NCBI RefSeq assembly: GCF_010731815.2
Contig: NZ_AP022593.1
Location: 3,472,001 to 3,536,000 of the forward strand
DNA length: 64,000 nucleotides
Direction of reading: 5' to 3'
Source of the DNA: Mycolicibacterium arabiense
GTDB lineage: Bacteria; Actinomycetota; Actinomycetes; Mycobacteriales; Mycobacteriaceae
Shown here: positions 17,643-26,051 of the stretch, piece by piece
Layout of the letters: each line of letters begins with the position of its first letter
Position numbering within the stretch: position 1 is the first letter of the stretch
Made by a program: the position numbers and the translations under genes
The notes under the pieces: generated by a model
Database searches by the model: none
What the model saw: only the letters and a program-made list of their open reading frames with translations
What the model was told of the DNA's origin: nothing

Positions 17643-19364
17643 CTAGCCGCTGATGTTCAGCCGCGCATGCACGGCATCGATGGCGTCGGCCATGTCCTGG
17701 CCACTGATCTCGCTGAGCTGTTCGACGTCGAGGCTCTCGAAGTCCAGCGACCTCGCCAACCTCATGTCGCGGCACTGCTCGCCCGCCTCGACCAGCTGCC
17801 GCGCATACCGTCCGTTGCCTGCGATGTCGAGGGCGGGCTTGCCGTTGAGTGACCGCTGCCCCAGCAGTGTCGCCGCCTCCAGCACCCGCTTGGCCGCCTC
17901 GTCGCTCAGCGCCGAGTCATTGCTCTCGGCAAGCACTTTGGCGATCGCCACGATCTCGTCGGGCGCATACGAATCGAATTCGACGCGCGTGGCGAAGCGC
18001 GACCGCAGGCCGTCGTTCGTCTCGAGCAGGCGGTCGATGTCCGCGCTGTAGCCCGCGATGATCACCACGAGGCGGTCGCGGTCGTTCTCCATGCGGGCGA
18101 GCAGGGTGTCCAGCGCCTCGGTGCCGAACGGGTCAGCCTGGCCGTTGCGCTCCTGCACCAGGGTGTAGGCCTCGTCGATGAACAGGACGCCACCCAGGGC
18201 GCGGTCGATGGTGCGGGCCGTCTTGACCGACGACTGTCCCTCGTACTCCGCGACGAAGTCCTTGCGGCTGGTCTCCACGAGCTTGGGTTCGGTGATGACG
18301 CCGAGCCCGGCGAGGATGTTGGCGACCACGCGGGCGATCGTGGTCTTGCCGGTGCCGGGCGGGCCGGTGAAGATCATGTGCTTGGACTGCTGGGCCACCT
18401 TCATGCCGCGCGCAGCCCGCACCTTCGCCATCTGCGTTGCGGCGCGGTAGCGCTCGATCTGATCCTTGACCCGGCTCAGCCCGATCTGCCGGTCGAGTTC
18501 GGCCTGCGCCTCGGCCAGCAGCTTCTCCCGGCCGCTGGTGTCGGCGACCACGCTGTCGGGATCCCACGGGTCGCGGCGGGAGGCGATCTGCTCGGCGGTG
18601 GTGGTCTGCAGGCGGTAGGTCGGATCGCGAAGCGCAGCAGTGACCTTCGGCTCCGGGTGGGTTGCCTGCAGCCACTCCAGCAGCGCGACGGCCGATTCCT
18701 CGTTGCCCTGGCTGCGACGCGTCATGGCGAGGAACCAGGCGATCGCGGTCGCGCACGCCTCGCCGGCCGGCGACGAATTCGATTCGGTGAGACGACGTTC
18801 GGCCTCGGTGAACAGACCTAGGTTGGCGGCGGCCACGCCGTGCGCCACCCCGCCGGCGGCACCGAGGAACTTGTCCGGCCAGTTGCTCGCCCCACGCACC
18901 TCGTCGATGACGTCAGTCCACCTTTGCGCGGCGGCGTAGGTGACGGCCTTGACCCACGACAGCAGATGCTCCGCCCCCGCGGCGGGGGCGTCCTCGAGCG
19001 CGTCCATCGCGTCGGCGTAGTTGCCGCCGTTCGCTTCGTTGACGGCGAAGCCCATCGTGATGGCCAGGGGCGAATTCACCGGGTAGGTGATGTCGCCGAA
19101 CTGGCCGCCGATCGGCATGCGGGCGTTCAAGGCGTTCATCGAGATCTCAGCGGCGCCCGCGAGCTGTCCGAAGTTGCCGCGTGAGTACCAGGCCCGGAAC
19201 ACCGTCACGCGGTCCGTGTCGCCGCATCGGATCCGGCCGACCCACGCGTCGCACGCCGTCTCGTCGATGTTCGTGATCTCCGTGAACATCTCGAGCGATC
19301 GCGCCGGCGACGTGGGCAGCATGCCCACGGCGCTCCCGAACAGTCCGGCCAAGTGGTCAGTCAT
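17643..19364 (-). CDS. eccA1: ESX-1 AAA+ ATPase EccA1
   Basis: 573 residues, the same length as M. tuberculosis EccA1. The N-terminal ~275 residues form the TPR-like helical domain. The C-terminal CbxX/CfqX-type AAA+ domain has Walker A TGPPGTGKTT (~335), Walker B GGVLFIDEAY and sensor DNDRDRL-like ENDRDRLVVIIAGY. EccA is a cytosolic ATPase thought to act on substrate-chaperone (EspG) complexes. The start was placed at the codon beginning MTDHLAGLF; four further codons upstream (to 19376) are open. It overlaps the espH stop by eight bases. Confidence 0.94.
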   Translation of the reverse strand: MTDHLAGLFGSAVGMLPTSPARSLEMFTEITNIDETACDAWVGRIRCGDTDRVTVFRAWYSRGNFGQLAGAAEISMNALNARMPIGGQFGDITYPVNSPLAITMGFAVNEANGGNYADAMDALEDAPAAGAEHLLSWVKAVTYAAAQRWTDVIDEVRGASNWPDKFLGAAGGVAHGVAAANLGLFTEAERRLTESNSSPAGEACATAIAWFLAMTRRSQGNEESAVALLEWLQATHPEPKVTAALRDPTYRLQTTTAEQIASRRDPWDPDSVVADTSGREKLLAEAQAELDRQIGLSRVKDQIERYRAATQMAKVRAARGMKVAQQSKHMIFTGPPGTGKTTIARVVANILAGLGVITEPKLVETSRKDFVAEYEGQSSVKTARTIDRALGGVLFIDEAYTLVQERNGQADPFGTEALDTLLARMENDRDRLVVIIAGYSADIDRLLETNDGLRSRFATRVEFDSYAPDEIVAIAKVLAESNDSALSDEAAKRVLEAATLLGQRSLNGKPALDIAGNGRYARQLVEAGEQCRDMRLARSLDFESLDVEQLSEISGQDMADAIDAVHARLNISG

Positions 19365-19899
19365 CATCACCTGCATATCGTGTCGCGAATACGGATGCGC
19401 GTTCCCGGTCGGCTTCCTCGGGTGACGGCAGCTCGAGGTCCCGGCTCAGGAAGTCCCGGGTGGATGCGTCGTCGTGGCCTTGCTGTCGCATGCCCTCGAG
19501 CATGAACGAATACTGCGCGGACCTGGCGTCCTGCGTCGCCAGCCGGGCCAGGACGACGACCTCCTCGGCCAGCTGCGACTCCGACATGCGGGTCACCCTG
19601 GGGGACAGCTCGATCCGACTGACGCGGCCGTCCATGAACGCCGTGACGGTCACCGTCCCGGGAGGGTTCGTGACGCTGAACAGCGGCACGGGGACACCGT
19701 CGTCGTCCACGTCCGGCAGCCGATCGGGGATGATCGCTTCGGTGACGACCGCGGCCTCCGCCGGGTGCTCGACGAAGTCGTCGAAGGCGGCCAGATCGGA
19801 GTCGAGACCGGCATCGGGCGCGGAGAAGTCCAACGCGGACAGGGCGTCGTAGTCGTCGTCCGGTCCGTCGTCGAAGTGATCAGGCGAAGTGTGGTCCAC
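19357..19899 (-). CDS. espH: ESX-1 associated protein EspH
   Basis: 180 residues (M. tuberculosis EspH 183). The N-terminus is strongly acidic (DDGPDDDYDALSALDFSAP). The C-terminal half (about 80-150) has a YbaB-like fold pattern: TVTAFMDGRVSRIELSPRVTRM then helices with LAEEVVVLARLAT. EspH is a cytosolic protein needed for EspE export in M. marinum. The start is GTG 19899. It lies between espG1 and eccA1, overlapping eccA1. Confidence 0.88.
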   Translation of the reverse strand: MDHTSPDHFDDGPDDDYDALSALDFSAPDAGLDSDLAAFDDFVEHPAEAAVVTEAIIPDRLPDVDDDGVPVPLFSVTNPPGTVTVTAFMDGRVSRIELSPRVTRMSESQLAEEVVVLARLATQDARSAQYSFMLEGMRQQGHDDASTRDFLSRDLELPSPEEADRERASVFATRYAGDDD

Positions 19900-19926
19900 C
19901 CCCGGTTTGCCTTTCTCCGTTCGCCG

Positions 19927-20796
19927 TCAGTCTGGGTAGGCGTCGTGCTCGGCGCCATTGTCGAAGCCGCCGTGGTCGAACCAGCCGCGGGACGGCAGGA
20001 ACTCGAGCAGTCCGTCGAGCGCCCGCTGCAGGTTCTCCTTGGTACCAGACAGGAAGCTCCCGTAGAGGTCGCCGTTGACCCGCCGCGGGATCGACACGAT
20101 GCGGCCCTGTCGCGCGTCGAGCACACCGGCAGCGACGTCGGTGTGTGTGGTCGTTCCGCCTGGATGCCGCTCGATGGCAGTGATCTCGACCCAGCTGTCC
20201 GGTGCGGCGACGGCATCGGCGTAGATCCTCGCCGAGGTTGGCGCGATGCCGAACTGGCCCAGTTGGTTCGCGGTCGCCGAGTCACCCAGCTTGCTGGCCA
20301 CCCCGGTGAGCGGTTCGACCTCGGCGGGCGTGCCTGGTCCGAGCACGACGTTGACCATCCCGGCGAGACCGATCTGGGGTGCCACGCGCTGCAGGACGAT
20401 GAGGTCCTCGTCGCGAGCCGCGATGACGTGCCGATCTCCCTTGCGGCACACCGTGAACCGGACCATCTTCCCGCCCTGGTCCCGGCGCCACCAGCGCCCC
20501 TCGAGCGTTCGATCGGCGCGGCTGAGCGTGTCGAGCATCGCCGCGACCTCCGGGTGCGGCTCACCGAAGACGTCGAGGACGCCCTGCGCCATCAGGTCAC
20601 GGGTCACCTGATCCCACACGAGATCGCGTAGCTCGGGGATCGGGATGTTCGGACGGATGCCCATCGATGGTGGGAAGTCCACGAGATTGAGCTTGTCGGC
20701 GATGAGCAGGAGGCCGTCGATGGTCACTTCCACGCCCACGACGTCGTCGAAGTGGGTGCCGCCGTGGCCTGCGCCGAATCCACTCGTCATGGTCAC
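19927..20796 (-). CDS. espG1: ESX-1 PE/PPE-specific chaperone EspG1
   Basis: 289 residues (M. tuberculosis EspG1 283). Highly conserved segments include VVGVEVTIDGLLLIADKLNLVDFP, of which DLVW and EGRWWRRD follow, then CRKGDRHVIAARD and RRVNGDLYGSFL. EspG binds the helical tip of PPE proteins and keeps PE-PPE pairs soluble before export; here PE35-PPE68 is the obvious client. The GTG at 20796 overlaps the espF stop by four bases. Confidence 0.94.
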   Translation of the reverse strand: MTMTSGFGAGHGGTHFDDVVGVEVTIDGLLLIADKLNLVDFPPSMGIRPNIPIPELRDLVWDQVTRDLMAQGVLDVFGEPHPEVAAMLDTLSRADRTLEGRWWRRDQGGKMVRFTVCRKGDRHVIAARDEDLIVLQRVAPQIGLAGMVNVVLGPGTPAEVEPLTGVASKLGDSATANQLGQFGIAPTSARIYADAVAAPDSWVEITAIERHPGGTTTHTDVAAGVLDARQGRIVSIPRRVNGDLYGSFLSGTKENLQRALDGLLEFLPSRGWFDHGGFDNGAEHDAYPD

Positions 20797-21110
20797 CTCG
20801 GTGCCATCTGCGCACCGAGCAGCGCGCCGGCGTCCTGATCGGTCGCGTCGTAGCGGCTCGCCGCGGTCTGCAGGTCGTCCTGGAGTTCCTCGGACGCCTG
20901 CCCCATCGCGGTTCCCGCCGCCACGCGTGCGTGCTGTGCCGCCTCCACCGCCACTGCGGTCGACCAGGCGATGACGCCGTGGCTGAACCGCACCGCGGTG
21001 TCGACGCCGGCCGTCACCTCGGTCGCGGACCGGATCTCCGCGGCTGCCTGCCCCTGCTTCGCGGCCAGCTCCCGGACGTGTGCCGTGGTGACCTGCAAAT
21101 CGCTCGACAT
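20793..21110 (-). CDS. espF: ESX-1 substrate EspF
   Basis: 105 residues of the EspC/EspF-type helical family (M. tuberculosis EspF 103). It begins MSSDLQVTTAHVRELAAKQG, and is Ala/Gln-rich and largely helical. A probable secretion motif lies near the end (SRYDATDQD, with Y-x-x-x-D). It follows espE by 25 bases and overlaps espG1. EspE and EspF are jointly exported by ESX-1 and affect locus expression in M. marinum. A ribosome binding site (GAGGGGGG) lies just before the ATG at 21110. Confidence 0.9.
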   Translation of the reverse strand: MSSDLQVTTAHVRELAAKQGQAAAEIRSATEVTAGVDTAVRFSHGVIAWSTAVAVEAAQHARVAAGTAMGQASEELQDDLQTAASRYDATDQDAGALLGAQMAPR

Positions 21111-21135
21111 CTAGACCCCCCTCGCTCTCATTGTT

Positions 21136-22722
21136 CTACCGTGCCGTCACTGCCGTCGACCCGGTTCCGCCATCCCGGGCGTCAGACGACCCGATTTGGT
21201 CGCCCACCAGCCGCTCGTGGTCGACGGGTGCGCGCTCGCCGCCCGGCGTTCCTGGCCCGGCAGCGACGGCGTCGTCGGGCTTGCCGTCGCCATCGGCGTC
21301 CTGTTCGACGTCGAGCACTCCGTCGCGGTTCTCGTCGTCCTCGGCGTCGGTCACGCCGTCACCGTCGGAGTCGTCGCGCACGTCGGGCACGCCGTCGCGG
21401 TCCGAGTCCTTGGCTGCGTCGGCCCGCTCCTTCTCCTCGGCGGCCTTCTGCTCGGCGTTCTGGTTCAGCGCCTGCTGCACCGCGGACTGGATCAGGCTGG
21501 CGAGCTGGGCGGCATTCATGCCGGCCGCCGTCGCGGCCGGTAGTGCACCGGCAGCGGCGGGTAGTGCGGCGGCGGGCGCGGCCCCCATCGGGGGTGCCAT
21601 CGCGCCGCCGGATACGCCCGACCCGACCGGCGGGGATGCGGGTGCGCTCGGCAGGTCGGACGCCGGCACGTCGTCCACCGGTGCGGCATCCACGTCCGAG
21701 GCCGGGGCTCCACCCGATGCACTGCCACCGGACGCGCCGCCACCGGACGCCCCACCACCCAAGCTGCCGCCAGGCGCGCTGCCGGGCTCGTCGCGAGACC
21801 CTTCGTCGCCGTCGGTGTGCCCGCCGCCGGAGGGCTCGCCGCCAGGCTCCTCGCCGGGCCCAGTCCCCCCGTCGTCGGTCGGCTCGGACGGGGGCGGAAC
21901 GTCGGTGCCCGGACTCTCGATGCTCGGACCCCCGCGCGACATGGTTCCCAGACCGGTGACGCGCTCGTACCGGTCGGCGGTCTGGCGGATCCCCGCTGCG
22001 TTCGCGTTGACCTGTTGGGTCAGTTGGACGAGTTGGGTGGTGCAGACGCCGAGTGCCTTGGTGACGGCGGCGATCTCCATCGCCAGGGCGGCGCCCTGCC
22101 CGACGTATGGCGTGGCCGCGACGAGCATGGTCACAAGGCCGACGTCGGCCAGCCAGTCGCTCTGGTCGTCGAGTGCGGTGCGGGTGGCGACGATCTGATT
22201 CGCCTCCCGGGTCAGGACGGCGTTGACCGCTTGGTCCGCTGCCGAGACCGCCCGGGTGCGGCCGATCTGCCGCTCGTTGGCATCCCCGTAGGCGCCCGAG
22301 CCGCGGCCCGACCAGCAGTCGTCCGGGTGCGCCGACGACAGCGTCGCGCCTGCTCGCTGGAACCGCGCCGCGCCCTCATTGAACCGTGCGCCGTCCTCGG
22401 GGTCGCCGAAGCCCGTCGTGAACTTCATCCCGCCAATGGTCTTCTGGCCGCCAGTCAGGATCGGCCGGTTGGCGCGCTCGAGGAACCGCTGTACGTCGGG
22501 GCGCGCGAGGAACTTCAGCGCGTCGTCGGCGTAGGTCGACATCTTCCGACCAAGCTTGGCGAGATCCGCCAACCTCCCGGCAGGGGAGAACCGTTCGAAG
22601 AGGTTGCCGAGCCCCTTCAACCCGCGTGCGAGCGTGTCGGCTTCACCGGCCAGTTCCTGCCCTGCCTTGCCCACTTCCCACAGCGCATCGCCGACGTCCT
22701 TGATGTCCCCGACCAGACTCAT
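21136..22722 (-). CDS. espE: ESX-1 substrate EspE with acidic DxDxDG repeats
   Basis: 528 residues (M. tuberculosis EspE 402). The helical N-terminal ~270 residues begin MSLVGDIKDVGDALWEVG and resemble EspE. A long Gly/Ser/Pro/Glu-rich disordered region follows (~270-400). From about 436 to 484 there are consecutive calcium-loop-like repeats (DSDRDGVPD, DSDGDGVTD, ENRDGVLD, DADGDGKPD) of the thrombospondin type 3 style. It is the first gene of the ESX-1 operon as drawn, with a divergent promoter region upstream. Confidence 0.85.
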   Translation of the reverse strand: MSLVGDIKDVGDALWEVGKAGQELAGEADTLARGLKGLGNLFERFSPAGRLADLAKLGRKMSTYADDALKFLARPDVQRFLERANRPILTGGQKTIGGMKFTTGFGDPEDGARFNEGAARFQRAGATLSSAHPDDCWSGRGSGAYGDANERQIGRTRAVSAADQAVNAVLTREANQIVATRTALDDQSDWLADVGLVTMLVAATPYVGQGAALAMEIAAVTKALGVCTTQLVQLTQQVNANAAGIRQTADRYERVTGLGTMSRGGPSIESPGTDVPPPSEPTDDGGTGPGEEPGGEPSGGGHTDGDEGSRDEPGSAPGGSLGGGASGGGASGGSASGGAPASDVDAAPVDDVPASDLPSAPASPPVGSGVSGGAMAPPMGAAPAAALPAAAGALPAATAAGMNAAQLASLIQSAVQQALNQNAEQKAAEEKERADAAKDSDRDGVPDVRDDSDGDGVTDAEDDENRDGVLDVEQDADGDGKPDDAVAAGPGTPGGERAPVDHERLVGDQIGSSDARDGGTGSTAVTAR

Positions 22723-23035
22723 TCACCCCAACCCCTTCGCCGATGAGGACGCTACCAGCGGTTCCGGCCCCTCCGATGCACCAATTTCCAGCGCTCGGGG
22801 ACGCGGTCGGCGTCAGGTCGCCGCAGCTGAGACGCCGCCTCGGAAGACGTCACGTCGGCCGACGACGCTCCGCAGCGCTGCCCTAGACGTCGAATTACGT
22901 GTTTGCTGACGGTCGCTGTGCGGTGGCCGGGACGCTGCGCAGCCTCGGGTCCGGCCGCGACGTGGTTGATACTGGCCGTGGTCGAACTGGCGGTCGGACC
23001 GCCTCGTTCCATATCCGGGAAGGGAGCCGTGTGCC
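22723..23035. promoter_or_regulatory. divergent promoter region, ESX-1 operon / EspI-like ATPase gene
   Basis: A 313-base gap between the divergent starts of espE and the MinD-like gene; no gene is seen in it. It must carry the promoter of the ESX-1 operon on the minus strand and that of the ATPase gene on the plus strand. A GATACT hexamer at 22968-22973 could be a plus-strand -10 element, about 65 bases before the GTG start. No clear PhoP or EspR site could be assigned by eye. Confidence 0.4.
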
Positions 23036-24364
23036 GTGAGCGATCGCGACGATGCTCTGCGCAGACAGCTCGGGTGGACAGGGCCCGAGGAAACCGACTA
23101 CGAGCCGCCACCGGCGCAGCCGTCGGCAGCCCCGGCGACGCCCCCGGTGCCGACTCGGCCTCCCGTCGACCCGCCGCTGTACGCCCCGCCACCGCCGCAG
23201 CAACAGCCACAGCCACAGCCACAGCCACAATGGAACCAACACCAGGCGGGCTGGCCGCAGCAGCCGCCGCCTCCCCCGCCGTCGCAGCCGCCGCACGGGC
23301 AGCATCCACAGCGGCCGGGTGGCCCGATGCACCCGGGCCAGCATGCGCCGGGCGGCTGGCAAGGCCAGCCCCAGATGCACGACACCCGGGTGATGCCGCC
23401 CACCGCACCCGGTTCCTACGCCGATCGCATCCGCGCAGACCAACTCGTCCCCGCCAAACGCACCCCACCGGCGCGCGGTTGGCGGCGCGCGCTGTTCCGC
23501 GCCAGCTTCGGCTTGATCAACCTGGGACCGTCACCCGACGAGATCCGCCAGGCCGAACTCGAGGCGCGCATCCGCGGTGGCTTGCGCGGGCACTACAAGA
23601 TCGGCGTCATGGGCAAGGGCGGTGTCGGCAAGACCACCGTCTCGGCCAGCATCGGCTCGGTGTTCGCCGAACTGCGTCAGGACGACCGCGTCGTGGCCAT
23701 CGACGCCGACACCGCGTTCGGCAAGCTCGGCTCGCGTGTCGACCCCAAGGCCATGGGGTCGTACTGGGAGTTGGCGGCCGACCAGCACCTCGAGACCTTC
23801 GCCGACATCCGCAGTCGCGTCGGCAACAACGCCGCAGGGCTTTTCGTCCTCGCCGGTGAGGGCAGCCCTGCGCGCCGACGCGTCCTCGATCCCGCGATCT
23901 ACCGCGAGGCCACCGCGCGCCTGGACAAGTACTTCACCATCTCGATCGTCGACTGCAGTTCCACCATGGACACCCCCGTCACCCAAGAGGTGCTGCGCGA
24001 CCTCGACGCGCTGGTCGTCGTGTCCTCGCCATGGGTGGACGGCGCTGCAGCGGCCGGTCAGACGTTGGACTGGCTGGCGGCGCGCAACCTGCACAGCCTG
24101 CTGCAGCGCACGGTCGTCGTGCTGAACGACTCCGATGGGCACGCCGACAAGCGGACGCGGGGCATCCTCGCCCAGCAGTTCGCCGGACAGGGTCAGAAGG
24201 TCGTCGAGGTGCCCTTCGACGGGCATCTGCGGCCCGGTGGCGTCATCGAGCGCACGGCAGAGATGGCGCCCGCCACACGGCGCAAGTTCCTCGAGATCGC
24301 TGCCGCGCTGGCCGAGCACTTCCCGACGAGCGACGACCGGGAGCGTGGCCGCGACCGCTTCTAG
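23036..24364 (+). CDS. MinD/ParA-like ATPase, EspI paralogue (Rv3860-like)
   Basis: 442 residues. The first ~145 residues are Pro/Gln/His-rich, including a QPQPQPQPQ run encoded by a short DNA tandem repeat. An ATPase domain follows with GWRRALFRASFGLINLGPSPDE (same linker as EspI), deviant Walker A GKGGVGKTT, and VVAIDADTAFGKLGSR. In M. tuberculosis a related gene (Rv3860) lies on the same side of ESX-1 close to whiB6. A role in ESX-1 regulation or cell-pole positioning is inference. The GTG start at 23036 is preceded by AAGGGAG. Confidence 0.8.
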   Translation: MSDRDDALRRQLGWTGPEETDYEPPPAQPSAAPATPPVPTRPPVDPPLYAPPPPQQQPQPQPQPQWNQHQAGWPQQPPPPPPSQPPHGQHPQRPGGPMHPGQHAPGGWQGQPQMHDTRVMPPTAPGSYADRIRADQLVPAKRTPPARGWRRALFRASFGLINLGPSPDEIRQAELEARIRGGLRGHYKIGVMGKGGVGKTTVSASIGSVFAELRQDDRVVAIDADTAFGKLGSRVDPKAMGSYWELAADQHLETFADIRSRVGNNAAGLFVLAGEGSPARRRVLDPAIYREATARLDKYFTISIVDCSSTMDTPVTQEVLRDLDALVVVSSPWVDGAAAAGQTLDWLAARNLHSLLQRTVVVLNDSDGHADKRTRGILAQQFAGQGQKVVEVPFDGHLRPGGVIERTAEMAPATRRKFLEIAAALAEHFPTSDDRERGRDRF

Positions 24365-24367
24365 CCC

Positions 24368-25114
24368 TCAGCGCCAATCGATTTGGGCCACCAGCGACTC
24401 GATGAGGTCGCTGACGTCATCGGGCATCGGCTGCCCGGCCTCGATGGCGACTACGGCCGAATCCGGCACGCCGGCAGCCTGGGCAGTCTCCTCGATCGTC
24501 AGGTTCGCTCGGCGCCTCGCAGCGTAGAGCCGCTGACCGAGCGGCGCGCCCGGTGCCGTCGCACCGAGCAACGACAGGTCGTCGATCTGGCGTCGCACGG
24601 CGCTCAACGCCTTCAGCAGCGACGGCGTCACCCGGCCGATACGGGCCGCGCTGGTCGCCACCGCCTCGAGTTGACGTAGGTCGGCCAGCATCGCGGTGAC
24701 CCGTGGCGTAAAGCCCGGGTCGTCGACCGGCGGCAGCGACGTGGCGGCATCGGCCACGGAGCGGACGGCCGTGTCCACGGCCTGCGCGACGAGCGATACA
24801 TCGGTCCCGCCCGCGGACGGCAGGCGCCGCGGCGGTTCCGGTTCGGCGGCGGCGGCCGTGGCGCCCTGCCTGAGCCGTGCGATGGTGCCCTGGGGCCACT
24901 GCAGCACTTCCTCGAGCTTCGCTCGAGTCCGCTCTCGCGGCCAACTGCGCCCCTTCTCGAACGAGATGAGCGCGCCTGCGTTGATGATCCCCTCGGCGGC
25001 AAGGCGGCGCTGACTGATGTCGAGTTCGCGGCGACGGGCAGCCGCAGCGGCGCCTGCACGAACCATGCCTGGGTCGACGTCACCAGCCGCATCGGCTGGC
25101 TCGACGTTGACCAC
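24368..25114 (-). CDS. XRE-family helix-turn-helix regulator
   Basis: 248 residues. An HTH domain near residues 20-80 (RRRELDISQRRLAAEG, then INAGALISFEKGRSWP) resembles Cro/CI-type regulators. The central part is Pro/Ala-rich with helices. A second HTH-like region lies at the C-terminus (RRRANLTIEETAQAAGVPDS, then VVAIEAGQPMP), so it may have two XRE domains. It converges on the ATPase gene with a 3-base gap and diverges from whiB6. Control of whiB6 or ESX-1 is inferred from position only. Confidence 0.75.
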   Translation of the reverse strand: MVNVEPADAAGDVDPGMVRAGAAAAARRRELDISQRRLAAEGIINAGALISFEKGRSWPRERTRAKLEEVLQWPQGTIARLRQGATAAAAEPEPPRRLPSAGGTDVSLVAQAVDTAVRSVADAATSLPPVDDPGFTPRVTAMLADLRQLEAVATSAARIGRVTPSLLKALSAVRRQIDDLSLLGATAPGAPLGQRLYAARRRANLTIEETAQAAGVPDSAVVAIEAGQPMPDDVSDLIESLVAQIDWR

Positions 25115-25338
25115 GCGCCGTCCCTCTCGTTCAACCGCTGCACTGCTACGTCTGACCCACCTTAGACGGATCAGCTTCGCATCGAAAGCGTTGCGACGCG
25201 GTGATTACAACCATGTCATTGCGATGGTTTTCTTAGACATGTGCGGCACCGTGTGCGCCGCCGGCCCGCGCAGAACCAGCTCTGAGGTGCGTGCATGCGC
25301 CGGTTCGGGCTCCACCATCCGGGCAGATCACCAAACTG

Positions 25339-25366
25339 TTGCATCGCTACGGTTAGTGCTATAGAT
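25339..25366 (+). promoter_or_regulatory. putative whiB6 promoter
   Basis: In the 302-base gap before whiB6, TTGCAT (25339-25344) and TATAGAT (25360-25366) are spaced about like -35 and -10 boxes, and TGC just before the -10 gives an extended -10. The remaining gap, which also serves the divergent XRE gene, shows no gene. Confidence 0.4.
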
Positions 25367-25416
25367 TCGCTCCATCGCGCAGCGGAGACGTGGCGCACGA
25401 CCAATAGGAGCCAGAA

Positions 25417-25707
25417 ATGAACGCAGTGGGGATGGACGGACTGCCCGTCGGAGAATGCACCCGCGACCCCGAACGGTGGGTGTCCAGGGCCGACGAGGAA
25501 GCCAAGGCCATCTGCCGGCTCTGCCCGCGCCGGTGGGCCTGCGCCCGGGAGGCCGTCGAACTCCCACGCGCCGAGGGGCTGTGGGCAGGCATCGTCATCC
25601 CGGAAGCCGGCAGGGGTAGGACCTTCGCCCTGCGTCAGTTGCGCTCGCTGGCCGAGCAGAACGGCTACGCCGTCCGCGCCCGCCGAATGTTCCTCGAATC
25701 CGCCTGA
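25417..25707 (+). CDS. whiB6: WhiB6 iron-sulfur transcription factor
   Basis: 96 residues. Four cysteines (C14, C33, C36, C42) in the pattern C-x18-C-x2-C-x5-C ligate a redox-sensitive 4Fe-4S cluster. The GLWAGIVIPE turn and basic FALRQLRSLAEQNGY match M. tuberculosis WhiB6 closely. It is about 20 residues shorter than that protein at the N-terminus. WhiB6 is known to activate ESX-1 genes in response to redox stress and EccCb1 status. The ATG at 25417 has AGGAG seven bases upstream. Confidence 0.93.
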   Translation: MNAVGMDGLPVGECTRDPERWVSRADEEAKAICRLCPRRWACAREAVELPRAEGLWAGIVIPEAGRGRTFALRQLRSLAEQNGYAVRARRMFLESA

Positions 25708-25816
25708 AACTCTCCGACCACGCGCCTCGCTGCCGGTTTCGAGGGGACGGCAGCGGGGCCGCGAAACTCGTGGGCCCGGTAGGAACAATCTTGGGCGAGA
25801 GGCCGTTAAGCTATTC

Positions 25817-25945
25817 GTACGGCCCCGGACAATGCCCCGGGTACCACCCCTTAAGTCGCCGAGAGCGACCACTTGCCGAGAGGCGCATAGGCGGGGCCGT
25901 ACTTGGAAGCCGCCGACGCTCACGCGTCGGCGGCTCTCCTCGTTT
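25817..25945 (+). ncRNA. candidate structured RNA downstream of whiB6
   Basis: In the 344-base gap after whiB6, a perfect 10-base stem (25817-25826 with 25893-25902) encloses small hairpins: GTCGC/GCGAC (25855-25869) and a GAGA tetraloop GCC/GGC (25875-25884). A 12-base terminator hairpin follows directly. A TAAGCT box at 25807-25812 could be a -10 element placing the 5' end at the start of the long stem. The structure does not match any riboswitch class or known small RNA that I recognise. It could be an independent small RNA, a whiB6 3' element, or a leader for the EVE gene. Confidence 0.4.
25908..25935 (+). terminator. intrinsic-type terminator hairpin
   Basis: Perfect 12-base-pair GC-rich stem (25908-25919 with 25924-25935) and a TCAC loop, followed by a pyrimidine-rich stretch CTCCTCGTTTC. 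It ends the candidate RNA and/or the whiB6 transcript. Confidence 0.7.
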
Positions 25946-26051
25946 CTGGGGCCCGACACGCTCTTGGACCGAACGCCGCACGCCTGTGGACGAACTCGCC
26001 ACTGTGGATGACCAACGCAGTCTGTCGTGAACCGCTCCTAGCGTGATCTCC

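Noticed and set aside
23200..23232. Short tandem repeat resembling a CRISPR or VNTR
   Set aside because: It is a CAGCCA-type codon repeat encoding a Pro-Gln run inside the MinD-like protein. There are no spacers.
25741..25945. Known riboswitch (M-box, ydaO, cobalamin) downstream of whiB6
   Set aside because: None of the consensus cores I know was found, so it was kept only as an unassigned structured RNA candidate.
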